In this document: positions 1-13,200 of the stretch, in pieces
Layout of the letters: the number at the start of each line of letters is the position of its first letter
Numbering within the stretch: the stretch's first letter is position 1
Assembly: GCF_001640805.2 (NCBI RefSeq)
Contig: NC_066847.1
Coordinates: 26,155,504 to 26,219,503 of the forward strand
Source: Lates calcarifer
Lineage: Eukaryota > Chordata > Actinopteri > Centropomidae
DNA: 64,000 nucleotides
Direction: 5' to 3'
Position numbers and translations under genes: made by a program
The notes under the pieces: generated by a model
The model's input: only the letters and a program-made list of their open reading frames with translations
Told to the model about the DNA's origin: nothing
The model's database searches: none

Positions 1-3000
1 AACCAGACCAACAGGAAGATTGGCAAAAAAAAAAAAAAAAAAAAAAAAATCAGTTCCTTAGTTTACAAGGCATGTTTGGCAGTGCAACTCACAAGACACT
101 CATTTATTTCAGGTTTGGCCTACACACAGTACATGAGGTTAAAAGTTTAATATTTCCATTTCCCACTCTAGGTATTTTTATTGGACTCCTTGGAAAGGCT
201 TAAGGAAGGGAAAAACTTAATAACCTGTTATTTAATATGGGAGGAAGTTGTGGCCTAAATAAGTAATGACTCTATTTAAAACCATGATGACATTTAATAA
301 ACATGATTCTAAATGTATATTCAACATTTGAGAGGAGCCATAACCTCGCAAAATTTGTCTTTTACTTTGCAAAAACCTCATTCCCATTGTATGTTGCATA
401 TACCCTCATGGTGCTGGTTGCAAACAGTCCCGCAGCTTCTAAAGTCTTCTTAACATCCATCGTTGATCTGGTGAGCTGGTCAGGCACTTATCCACCACCA
501 TGTAAAAGAGGAGAACTGTTCAGGGAAGTGTTTCTGCTGTTTCAATTAGGCTTTACTTTAAATAGCCCAGGTTTCTGGTGATCCCAGGTCTTGCCTTTGG
601 CTTCTCTACTGGGCTTATCACCCAGGGATGTTAAAGCTGGACCCTTTGAGATGTAAGCACATATGAGCGCATTAACCCCCAGACTGACTGAGCATGTAGC
701 CCTGCAAGTAGGTGTGCAAGAGCAACGTTTTACAACTTAATGCTGCATTTGTTGATTTTATTTACAGAGTTTAAACTCTTAAATTTCTCACAAGTAAAAG
801 TTAGATTTCACTCAAGTAATGACTCCTCATTTGTATGTATAATATTGGTTATGCATGTAACACTTAGAGGTCAAATGTTTCATTTTCCCAACCACATGAC
901 TTGTGTTGTTTAATAATAATTTTCTAGAACCTAATTTTATATAATCTATTGTGTATGTCCACATAATGTATGTAGTCACATAGTTACTGTTAAATGAAAC
1001 AGAATCCCTAACTGAATAATTGTCTTAGTGGTTATAGCTAATTGGCTCAGGTGCAATGTCATATAACATTGCATGTTCTAGGTCATTACATACAGATCAC
1101 ATATACCTCGCGCTGACTGTTGTGTGACAGTATGGTTCTGATAGATTGATCTAGGCAGCAGAGACCAACTGGAAAGTTGTGTGACACCGCTGATCCATCA
1201 CAGTGAACATTAAGGTTCTGTTAATTGCTTGTCAAAAGTGGATAACCACCATGCGGTAGAGCAGTTGGAAGCAGGAAAAGTGCTTTATTGTTGGTCTGTT
1301 TGTGTGAAATGATTCTGACCTTTTCACAAAACCCATGTTTGTTTGTTTTCTTTAAGTTTCCTCACTTAGATAGACAGACAACTTTTTTTAGGTAATGGGG
1401 TAAAAGCACCTTTATGGGCCTTTTAAAATAATACCAGTCGAACACTAAATATTTCCCAGAACATCAGATGACTGTAATGCAAACCCTCAGAGCAGAATAC
1501 TTCTGCAGAGGGTCATGTATTTGCTGTGAAGTCTCTCCCAGGACAGTGCTAGCGCTGGAAAGGATTTGTGATTCACGATAGGCATTATTAAGGCCCCTCT
1601 GTTTGAAGTCCATCAGCTAACATTCTCCCTCATGTAAGTCTGAGCAAAAATTACATTAATTAATCCAGATGTAGTCACCTCACCGCTGGGTACGGCTGCA
1701 GTGCCCCAAAGTCCCCCTCTCTAGTGCGGCGACACCGTCTGGATAATTGCACTGTCAAAGTCAGAGATTTAGGTTTCAGTACACTGTTCAAGTGGAAGGA
1801 ATCGAATCAAAGGGCTCTGAGAGGGTCTAATCCATGCACTGGAATGGCTTTGATTGTGTCAGGGAGCAATTAACATAGGTGCATGTGAATGCATGTGTGT
1901 TTGGTCAATATCAGTCACTAAGAGTCACTGTGACACATATGAGCACTTTGAAACTCAGGGTTACGTGGAACGCCTGAGTTTTTTCCCATGTTTCTATCAC
2001 GCACAGTTGGAGCAGAATTCACAATTTACACCTGTGATGTTAAAAGGCACAGTTAGTTAGTCAGCTGAAGCCTGCCTCTGTCCCCCTTGCACAACCTCCT
2101 GTCTCCTGAAATATAACAAACATACAGTTCAGTCACAGCTAGTCAGCAAATCTGTAGTGCCTAATGAGGGGCTGCTCTGAGAGTTTAGGCTGATGTTAAT
2201 TTGTTTTGTTTTTGTTGTAAATTGTGTGTCTGTAAATAATGTGTAAATGATGAGCTGGCCTCGCATCCCAGCCGGCTGGGCCACACACATGGACTGACAC
2301 AGTAGCACCCACGTACACACATACTCATTACGAGCAAGCCCTTTCAGCGGCCCTATTGATCATGGATCAGTCTTTGTTTAGAATGTATTCATAAAAATCT
2401 TAAGTTTTTTGAAAGGGAGCACTCTGAGTTTTGTTTAGCTGACACAATTTTCAGAATAACCCACATCATGTTAAAGGTGAAAAACTGCAGAATTCATAAT
2501 TGCCAGCATAAAGTTGAAGTGTTTTGACAGAATTGGTGACCAGTTTGAGTAATTTTCTGGGGCATTCACCAGTTTCTGTAATTTTCACATCATTTGCAGC
2601 TACTTCATGCTGTGAATGGCCAGGTGTGATGAGGTGAAAAAGTAAGCAGGGTTTGAACTTTTCTTTTAAGCTCTCTTTTTCACTCACTTTTTGTGTGAAC
2701 AGCTGAGTGCAACACCATGAATGTCTTTGAGGATAGACTCTCTTCTCAAAGAGCCTGAAAACTCCTAAAATAGAGCCTTTACACACCCACGCTCAGCCAC
2801 ACATGTGCAGCATATGTAAACATCCACATACACACACATATGCCTGCATACAGTACACATACGCATGCAGAAGCACATTGACAGGCAGAAACATACACAC
2901 ACATACACACTGTACAGCCGCAAGGGCAGCCTGCTCACAACCACTAATGCAAACATGAGATAATATTAGCTGTCTATAAAATGGCAGGTCATATTTTTAA

Positions 3001-4173
3001 AATACCAACAGGGGGTCATGAACTGCTGCTTAAAAGACCATCATAGTTGTGAGCCTGAGCTGCTTGGCTCCAAATATACCCTGGGGTCTAACTTAAGACC
3101 TGGAAAGGTGCCTGCATGGTATTTTTGGGTCAATGTTTACAGGTGTTTGTTCAGTGGCAGCATTGCCAAGAGGTTAATAGGATACCCACTTTAAGAAGTT
3201 CAAATAGACTAAAGTCCATGTTGTTGAATTTGTGGTTATTTTGACCCAAGGATGGCCGAGAGGGAGGCTTCACACAGCAGAAGAACACCCTTAAAGTCCC
3301 CTGAGGAGCAGCATTTATTACATCTATGCTAGCATACAAACACCACGCCTCAGTAGATTGTTCAGCAATTTATTGATTTGGAACAGAAGCACGGTTGAGT
3401 ATGGTGAGATTGTTGATTGATGTTGGGTAGGAGTCAGAGTTTAAAGTGTTAAATCCAAGATAACAAGACTCCTGATAAAGGAAGCATCTCATGTTTAGAG
3501 TCTTCAGGCTCCACGAGAGAGACTAACACAGGGTGCTAATACTAACACAGGGTCCTCTTTATAGAAAATATCTTTATAGCAAACCAGCTATTTTATCACC
3601 CAAATAAAAGCCATTATGGTTTATCTTTGCTTCAATGAATGAACTTTTCCCCTAATAATAAACATTACAGCACAAAGCACTGCAAGCTTTCTAAGCTGTT
3701 CAAAAGTTGTTCAAAGATGTGCTTCTCCAGTAAAGTATCTTTACCTGATGGTGTATATCCATCATGAAAACCTTGTAATTTGAGTCATTTTGATCCATTT
3801 TCAATGAGATTTTTGCTAAATCTGGTGACTGGTTAACCCCTTGCCCTTTTTACAAAATACCATCACAGATCTGCTCTTACAGATTTAGAGACTGTTACAA
3901 ACCACAGTCATGGAAACGATAAGGATACATGAGCACTTCAGAAGATTTTGAATAAGGTGCAGTTATTTTGTCCATGTTTAACAAGTTATAACCAATCACT
4001 GTCCCTTCCTTGTTGCTTGTTGCTGTTGTTTACTATGGGTCTATGTGGGTTAAGAAGTGCTCTGTGCTATATCTGTCTTCTCAGGACCTAGGCTTCATCT
4101 TCCGCTTTCTCTGTCATCCTCCTCTCCCTCCTTTTCCACTAACCTTCATTTGTCCACTCCTCTTCCTCTACAG
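1..4173. other. Non-coding flank or 5' UTR intron of grb10
   Basis: I see no coding exon here. The stretch starts next to a run of 25 A (25-49) and carries CA-rich patches around 2820-2915. It ends in a long pyrimidine-rich tract and CAG (4171-4173) that form a strong splice acceptor for the first coding exon of grb10. Because that exon opens with an acceptor, a non-coding first exon and promoter must lie upstream, either in this stretch or outside the window. I could not place them. Confidence 0.6.
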
Positions 4174-4299
4174 GTACTGCTCTGTCCATCTTGTATTGAA
4201 ACTGATCCTACCAGGCAAGTTGTACGAAAGAGCTGAGAAACACAAAACATGGCTGTGGCTGGATGTCCGGATTATTTCCTGCATCATCCAAATTATCAG
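4174..4299 (+). CDS. grb10: grb10 exon with start codon (coding 4249-4299)
   Basis: The exon follows acceptor ...CTCTACAG at 4173 and ends at donor gtaaat (4300). Translation starts at ATG 4249-4251, with A at -3 and G at +4 (a good Kozak context) and an in-frame TGA at 4234-4236 upstream. It encodes 17 residues, [17 protein letters not shown], close to the human GRB10 N-terminus, and ends in phase 0. Bases 4174-4248 are 5' UTR. Confidence 0.9.
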
Positions 4300-7200
4300 G
4301 TAAATGGCAATTTCCAGTAGGTTTTTCATCAGCAAGTTAAAATCTTTCTTAAAGTAGAATTTATTTGCTATTTAAACAGCTCAACCGGTGTTTGTAGAGA
4401 TGATGCTGTCATTTTAGATGTTGCCAAGACATTGCAAAACCAGACTGTGATGTCAGTGCGAGATGCTCTCCGGAGCTGGACTCACAGGACATCTGTTTAA
4501 GATTTTAAAGTAATTTTAACTTTATTTGATAGACATGCTGACATTTTTAAACCAGAAATGTCACCATGAAATTACATTGGATCCAGTTGCAGGGTCCAGA
4601 GTTGGACTTGTTTTTTCACAGGGCGTGGCTAACATGGGCATATTTCATAAATGAAACTTCTGGGAAGTTGCTAGCTGGATGGGATTGCGAAATTTGAACT
4701 CTGACACACCCCCAGGTAATGGCCGGTCTCCCCGTTCTGATTCTATACTCAGCCCATTCACTCACGAACAACACAACACAACAGACCAGGACCCTATTCA
4801 GTTTGTTTCTTTCTGCAGTACGACTTATATCTCATGTTAGTTTAAGTTCAGGAAATGCAGCTCATTCAAGTACAATGACATGGTAATCATGATAATCAAC
4901 GGCATTTGTTACAAATGTGAAGAGCAAATAACAACATAGCCAAACAAAAGCAAGCAAATCACATTAATGTTACTAACAAGTGCATAATCCAGATGTACTG
5001 TTTTATTCTTTATGTTTACTTTGACTCTTAACATCCTGATGTGTTGATTTGTTGTTGAGCAAACAAGAGCAGGCTTGACCTCTGGACATCAGGTTTTAGG
5101 TTTAGTAGATTTGTTCACACCAGCCTCCACAGAGCAAAGGGCCAAACATTTGCATTAGGGCAGTAGCATTATTAGCCTGATCAGAGGCTGGTCTGTTGTC
5201 CATTCATCATCTGGGTCATGGCTTTATCTTTGACCTTTGACCTTAGAGCTAGAGGACACAGAGTTCATCTTGCTCGACTCTCCCAGATCTCCATGGCTTA
5301 GAGAGACAAGCATTCATGAAACCAAAGATCCACATGAGGCACCAGGTTGTACGTGAATGTGTGCTTGCAAGCTTGTGTTTGTGTTAGAGTTGAGTCAGGG
5401 CTGTGTGTATTGTTTCTGTGTTTCTGCCATATTGCTTCAGCTGCAAAGATTAATCTGCATATGTTGTAAAAAGAGCATGGTTTTTAATGAGGTTTGTATT
5501 TAATAACAGTACAATTTAAGAAACTATCCCAACAAAAACAACTACAGGGAACAGACCTTGAGTTGAAGCTGATGAGATACCCCCCTTTAGCACAGCTAAT
5601 TATCATATATGCTGTCCAAAAATAGAGCAATGTAAATATGTTTAGGCTCTGCCTTCCATATGCGCAAATAGCATTTACTCTGCTATAGCCCCCATTCTCT
5701 CAAATTCCCCAAGCCCTCACACAGTGTAACATTTTAATGAAAATCTGTCGAGGATTTTTTTTCTTTCTTTGGCAGACATAAATTAATTCCATTATTTTAG
5801 GCTGTATAGGTTTAAAATCTGAACAGAGAGAGGAATCATGTAGTTCTTTGATCTTTGCTAGCAGTTTGGATGGGTGCTGCTTGAGCTACTGTATACAGAC
5901 CTTAATGTACACACTCAAGTGTACACACACACACACATACACAGCAGTACACACGCACAGACACACATTCACTGGGCTGTTTGCAAAGCATTCAGCTATA
6001 ACAGATGTACCTTGACTTGCTGAATGAGAAAACCCATTCACTGTGAAATTCCAGGGTTATGGAAGATTTTCCCTGATGGAACTGCAGCAGCAATTCAAAA
6101 CAGATTGAAGTGATAACATTCATAGTAAACTCAAGAGATTATATTGCCACTTAAATCTTGTTTCTGTTGTTTGATCATGACTGGTTCATAAATGACAGTA
6201 TAGGCAAAGCCAGGCAAATCTGACTAGATAAAGAAAGGCATTACTAATGGCAAGATAATAACTGGTTAAAGCACCTTTAATCCAGAAACTACAATACTTA
6301 TAATGCATTTTATAAGGTTATATAAATGTAAAACCTAAACAGGACTCTCATGTATTGTAAATTTTGAGTGGATGATAACACATTAAAATGCAATGTAAGC
6401 AGAAGTAACAAAAAAAATTTGCCAAAAAATGCCAATGCTATGCCAAAAAGAATAATTTCATGTATAAAGGTTCTCTCCAAATTTCTGTTCACTGAATAAA
6501 CAAGCAGCACTTGAGCATATTTTTTGCTGTGAGAGAGCCTGAGATAGCTGGATTGTTTTATCTGAAGTTTCCCATAACACACCAATAATCTGTGGTATGA
6601 CAAGATTAAATGTGTTTTACTGGAACTTTTCCTATTTGACCGATGTGTAGGAGGAACATTTCACAAAAACCATGGGTCAGTGTGAATGTGAGTATTGGGG
6701 CTACAGTGACGGAGTTAATTAAGTCAACTTTGATGCCATCTGTCATCACTTTCAGTACACTGGAGTTTCATTAAATGTACAATATCACAGTGTTCCTTCA
6801 TATGATATGCCATATTTCCATCAGTCTCTGAATATGGGCATGACATGCTGTAGGTTTCTGAATCTATTGCTGTAGACTTATAAAATGATAACAATCAAGC
6901 AGTTATATTCTACAGTTGTTGAAATTGGTTGAATTTTTGTTGTTAAACAATAAACAAGTCTTTACTCTCCACTGGTTCTGACTGTGGCACTTAAATGTTT
7001 ATTGACAGGGACTAGTGGTACAAGTTTGACAACAGCCACTAACAGTAATTTCTGTTCAGCCATTTTTATATTGACAATGAGCTCAAAACATCATTATTTT
7101 AACTATTATACAGTATCAACTGAACTAAACCAAAACTTGACTAAACGGCACAAAGTTTCCTCCTAAATCTTGTAATTTCTGTGTTTTTCAGAATCTTTTA

Positions 7201-10200
7201 AAGGTTTTAAATCACACTTGATTGATTGATTGATTTTCAATATGCTACAGTATACATTGCAGTACATTTACAATTGCTATATTTTATCCATTGGGCTACA
7301 CCACCTACCTAAATTGCAATATTTAACATTTTCTTTCTGTAGCAAAATGTAGCCAGTCATCATGTCAGTAAATAAGCCATCTTAATCCATATGAATGGGC
7401 CCTTCAGCAAGTGAAAACATTCCTGATTTAACTGACATCCCATAGCACTGTTCAAATGTCTGGAGAAATAGCATAATAAATGCTTTACCAACTAACAATG
7501 GGGTAATATTATACCCTTGTCAAAGGATTAATTTGAATTAGAACAATTTAAACCTGAGCTGTGACAGCAGCTACAGCTGAGTTTCTACAGCATAAACAAA
7601 CAGCTCAACGAAGCACTGGAAGAGACACTGGTGTGACCTCCTGATCCCATTCTCGTTAATTATGTAAGAAGGGATTTCCACTTGTTGTCTAGTGTTCATG
7701 TTGCAGCAGAACCATCCAGTATTGCTGTCAGCAAGAATGGTCTGCCAGAAGCAAGTCTTCCTCTGAGTAAGACTTCCACATCTCTGAAGCTTCCAGAGAT
7801 TACACTATTAAACTTGAATTATTTTTGTATGGATTGAGTCCATCCTCAGCTGTTCCTCCTTAGCCAACAGCCTCTCAGTGAGTTAAGTATTGATTCGTAT
7901 TCACTCACTGGTCATAATATTTAACCTTAGTCTGACCTCTTCTAAAGGCATGGCTTTGACATGCGTCTCAGTCTTTTCCCACTTGTTTGAGGAGGAACCT
8001 CGAGACCTTTGTGTCTGTCTTGCTTTCAGTGCCTTAACCTTGTCTCTGGCCTTCCACTGACCCCTTTTAAAGAGCTGAACCCTCAACCCCCTGACTCTTA
8101 TTTGGAGTTCCTTTCAACTTCATCAATGTGAAAGGGCTCTTATATGCTCCTTGTCAAAACTTGGCCTACCCTCAGTCCTGTTTTGACCCTTCTTTAAGAA
8201 CCTAAGCAACATGTGTGTGTCTGTGTGTGCGCCTGTGTGTATGAGGCTGTACTTTTGTAGCTGTGAGTTAAAAAAAGAGTGTGAGAGAGAAAGAAAGGCG
8301 GGATAATAAAATGCAAGAATAAGGATAAAAGAAAGAGAACATTTGTGTTTTTCCTTCAGCAGAAAAAAAAGGAAAAAAATGTCAGCTTTTATGTGTGATC
8401 TTATTTTCTTTCTCCTCTTTGTTGTCTCAAACTTATAGGCTTCAATAAACCTATAACTAAATGCAGTTAGGCAATGGCATGGCGGAGAATTATGCTAAGT
8501 GGCCAGTATCTATAGGATTAAAACCCCAAGTTAGCATTCTGTCAATTGTGTATAGAGGCATGAAAGGCTGTCTGGATTTTGGAATTTTTTTCTTGGTAAG
8601 ATCCGCAAAAGGAATCAAGGTGTGTTTTAAAGGTCTTTTAGTCCTTTACTGTGTGTGTTTGATTTAACTCATTTACTCCCAGACAGGCATGCAAAACAGC
8701 ATTCAAGACCAATATATGGTCTGAAGGAGTCCCTACGTTTTTGCTCAGTGGAGCTGAACCATGACCATCCTGTCCTGAATACACACACACACATACACAC
8801 ATACACACACTAACTTTGTTCTTTACCATCGCACCAACCAAACAGCGTCCCAGTGCTGTTTGGGTGACTGGGTAGGGATCAGTCACAGTCTGGTAGCTGG
8901 ACCCCCAGACAGTGTGCGTTGATGACGAGGTTTGCTATGTCATGGGAACAAGTGGGGTGATGTGGTACTGGTTTTATTTTTTTTTTTTAGATACAAAATC
9001 AGGTTAGCCCCATTATGAGCCCAAATCTATTTTTCGATCTACCCAAGACGTCTGAAACTCAAGACAATACAGAGACAGAACAATGCAACGTGATGATTGG
9101 ATGCGGTTGGGTTAGTTGGTATAGAGGAAGGGTCTGAGGGGCGGTGGAGGACGGAACCATATACTGACATTGTACTTCCAATTATATCCTGTTTAGTCTG
9201 AACGTAGGCACCAGTGAGGAACACTGAGTGTTTTATCGTTGAACATAAAAGATAAACATTCTGCAGGCGAATCATGGATTAGATGTTGCCAAAATATACA
9301 GCTGAGCTCTTATTTTGAAGAATGGAGGCATCACAGTGGAATTCTACTTCAAACGTTATTCTCACAGTGAGTCAGTTCTCTTGTTGGTAAAGGTACTTTT
9401 AATGTCACAGGTGCTACAGGAAAGTGTGTTATAATTTGATTTATAAAGAAAATTTTTAGCTTTGTCTTAAAGATGGGTAGTTCTGCAATATCATTAAGCA
9501 GTCTGCTGCAAGTAGACACAAATTTACAGCTCATCTAAAACCTTCCAAATTCTATAGGAAAGTAGTTATTTACAGTGCATGTGTGCGTAGTGCATATCAC
9601 GTTAGGTTTCTGTGTGTGTGTAACACTAGGACAAGGACACAAGACAAAACATGTGGAGAGACCAGCTGTTTAAATAGTGATAAATGTTCTGGAGCAATAA
9701 CACACCACTCAACTTAATAATTTACAAATACTAAATACAAGCTGGACCTGCTTCATTAAATGAGACACAGTCCAAAACATATATCTGACTATGAGTCCAT
9801 AGAACTACATGATGGGTACCAGGACCATCATCATTAAATTATTGTAACTCATTGTCTCTGGAGGCAACAACAGTAACTCACATTGACGTAAGGCAAAAGC
9901 ATCTATCATAGAAAATTATGCAGAATAATGTCTATCATAGAAAAACAAAAACTTGTGGAAAAGAATCCAGCTCTGCCTACATTGTCTTTCGCTGCTCTAA
10001 ATGAGGCAGAACAAGCAACCACAGCAGCTTTTATTACAGCATCAGAGGAGGTCCGCTGTGTAAGAGAGACGCAGAGTCAGTAGAAGTGTTTTTCTGAACA
10101 CAGTAGTCTGTCCCTGTACGTTCTGTTCCCACTCCTGCTGTTAGGCCCTGCGCGGGACGCCAGTCTATGCACACACACACGTACGCACACACACACATAC

Positions 10201-13200
10201 AATGGCTAACAATGGACACAGCGTCCTCTTCAGTGCTAGAAACAAATCAAAATCAAATATGTTTCTAGCCATAAAAACATACTTAGATTTATTTTGTGTT
10301 TTTTCCTTATTGAGTAGTTTTGCTGTGACCTGAACATGTTGAGAATGTGTGACAAAGATTACCAAAACTGGACATAGTAGCTTAATAGTTGTCTGTGCTC
10401 TGATATACACTTGACCATGTTCACACACTGTTTGTGGCAGTTTGTTATCACATAAACGGTGTACAAAGATTAAAGGTTATCTTAGCTCATCTTTTTAAAA
10501 TGTACTTCATGTACTAACACACAATTCAGTCATATTTTTTGTTTTTGTTTCTGTTTTGGTCTTTGTCTTCCCATTTCATAAAATCTTTTCCAGCTTAGTT
10601 GCAGCTTTAAGTCTGAATACCTTTTGAAGGCTGGTGTTTTACATAATCATGTAGACATAAAGAGATTCAACAAATGCTGTGGGCAGAGCTGCCTCTCTTA
10701 TTACATTACAGCAGTTACTATTGGCCTGTGTGCTATCTCTTGTCTTTTCAAAAACTTTGAGTACATCTTTTTGTTAACAGCCGAGGCCCATTTTGAAAAA
10801 TCCACAATTTCCAAAGACACTAAGAACCTTCTATATTTTTTTTGTATTTGAAATTATTGTACAAACTGTGAGCTCAAATTTGTGAGTACTTATTATGATG
10901 CTCAGGTCCACCATCTGCATATGTGCATATAAAAAAAAGTGTAAAATTGTTGTATTTACTACAGATATAACCACACTATAACTACAACTTTGTAGACTGC
11001 TTCTATGCTGCTGGATAAATTAATGTTTTTTCCTTGTAATGTCATCTCTGTCAACAACTAACTTGAACTTTTTTTTTTTTTTTTTTAAGATTTGGCATTT
11101 GATTTTTTTTTTTCATCAAACAATGTTGGGATAATGTGTATTTAATGTGTGTTTGGTTCTTTTAACAAAATTCTCAGTCTTTTTTTCCCCTTTGTTTCTC
11201 TCTCCCTCAGCAGGACAATATAGACCGGTCCTCCAATCACAGACAGACTGACCTCATTGGTCCGGGCTTCCAGCAATCAGCCAATCGGAGTTCTCCTAAC
11301 CATCAAGGTTGGTTTTCAACATTCAGTAGGCAGTAGTGTGTAAGTGTGTGTGTTTGCTGATGCTTGTACATTAGACCTGTCCAATATTCTTGAGTTACAC
11401 TGGTGTTGTGTGACACAGAGGAGTCTACTTGGTTTTACTCATCATCAAATTACATATATCTATATGTACGTAGTGGGACTTGTCATGTGATATTGCATTC
11501 TACTGGGACTGACTCTACATTGACTCGGTGTAACATAAGCTTGCCATGTACTTATTTCACTACATCTATTTTTGTACATAGGAGAATGCAAAAAGGCCAT
11601 ACAGAAGTACCTGGGAAACTGATACTAGTACTATGGGTTTGTATGTGTGTGTGTGTGTATGTGTGTGTGTCACATCTCAGTACAGAGCGGCTTGCTGCTC
11701 ATTATCCTCCACTGGGCTGGGGGCGGGTCGAGGGAGATAATATATATTTGGGTCTCTTCCGCTGTAAACATTTCAGCAGTTCAGAGAGTGATCTGCATGG
11801 ACACAGGGTGCCATTATAATTACGCCGTCTATCTAATTGTGCCATGCAGGGTTCATCCATGACAATCGGAGCATGAGATTTAAGCACAATATTGGCTCAG
11901 CATGGGAGGTAAGGGCGGGGAGTCTGCGAGGACTCAACGAGTGAATTAGAACGCTTGTCCCTGGCATGGGAAATAAATGGAGCATAAATTACATTGTCAT
12001 TTTTCAGGATCGGAGGGAACAAATGAAGATGACTTTAACTAAGAAATATTTTTCCTTGCACTCTCTGAATAATGATATTTTGGATGTATACCCAGGTTTT
12101 TGGTACAATAGACTGGGAGCCTCAGCGATGAGTACTGGTACTGTAGACTATTTAGATTTTTGTCAGGTGTGCTTCTCCCCAGTGTCTGTCTTTTTTAAAA
12201 TGTATCAAGTAACGGGTGTCAATTTATGGCCAGCAAGCTACCACTTTTAACTACTTTTGCCGCTTAAGCATGTCTCATGTGCTGTATTACATGTTCCTCT
12301 CACAGTCTGTAGAGATTTTTGAATTTAGCCTCAGTACTTCTGGTGTTATTAGCAACGTAATAATCCTTGCTGACACTATTAAACCTGTTTTCCAGTAAAC
12401 CCACTCTTTCATTCTTTTAGGACTTACAGCAACCACTGCTTCTTGCTGTGTTTGCCATGAAGTCACAACAGAACATAAACCTATTAATGTTGCAGGGAAC
12501 AGTACGGCTTTCTTGGAACACGACCTACCGTAATTTCATGTGTTTGGAATGAGATACTGTTGAGCGGCTTATTGAGGCGTTCACAAGCCAATATTTGATA
12601 TCTAGAAATAGAGGCTGTACCACATGAAATTCCCAAAATGTAAAAATGTGCCATGCATGTAATATTTTACTGTGCACTCAAGTGTTTAATGTGGCTTATC
12701 CCAGTGATGTTTTAGTAACTAAAAATAACTATAGAAATGACACAGCCACGCTGTTCTAAGGCATGACATGATCCATGCTGTTTGTGTGTCCTCTCCAGTC
12801 ACAGATGTGATGTCACAGGCTTGCACTGTGAAAATGCTGCCTCCTCTTTGTTGTTTCTCCCAGTTACACACCAGAGTGACTTCAGTCTTACAGTATAGCT
12901 GAGTTCATTGTCTGTGGGGTCACAGGAATTGCAAACAAATGTCAGATATTGGGTCAATGGGATTCTGACATCTTACTAATTTCTATTCATTTGATATGAT
13001 TAAATTAGCTTTTTTTTAATTCAAAATGTTTCAGTAGGTGAAAAGAACCATAGTGGTTAAACCCACAGGAAAAGCTAGTAAGTAAACCTTGAGTTAAAAT
13101 TCTAATTGTAATTATTACTTTTGCTTTAAAACTGTTACTAAACTAAACTATAAGTAAGACAGCCTTCAAGAGTACAAATTATTAGAGTACAAATAGTTCC

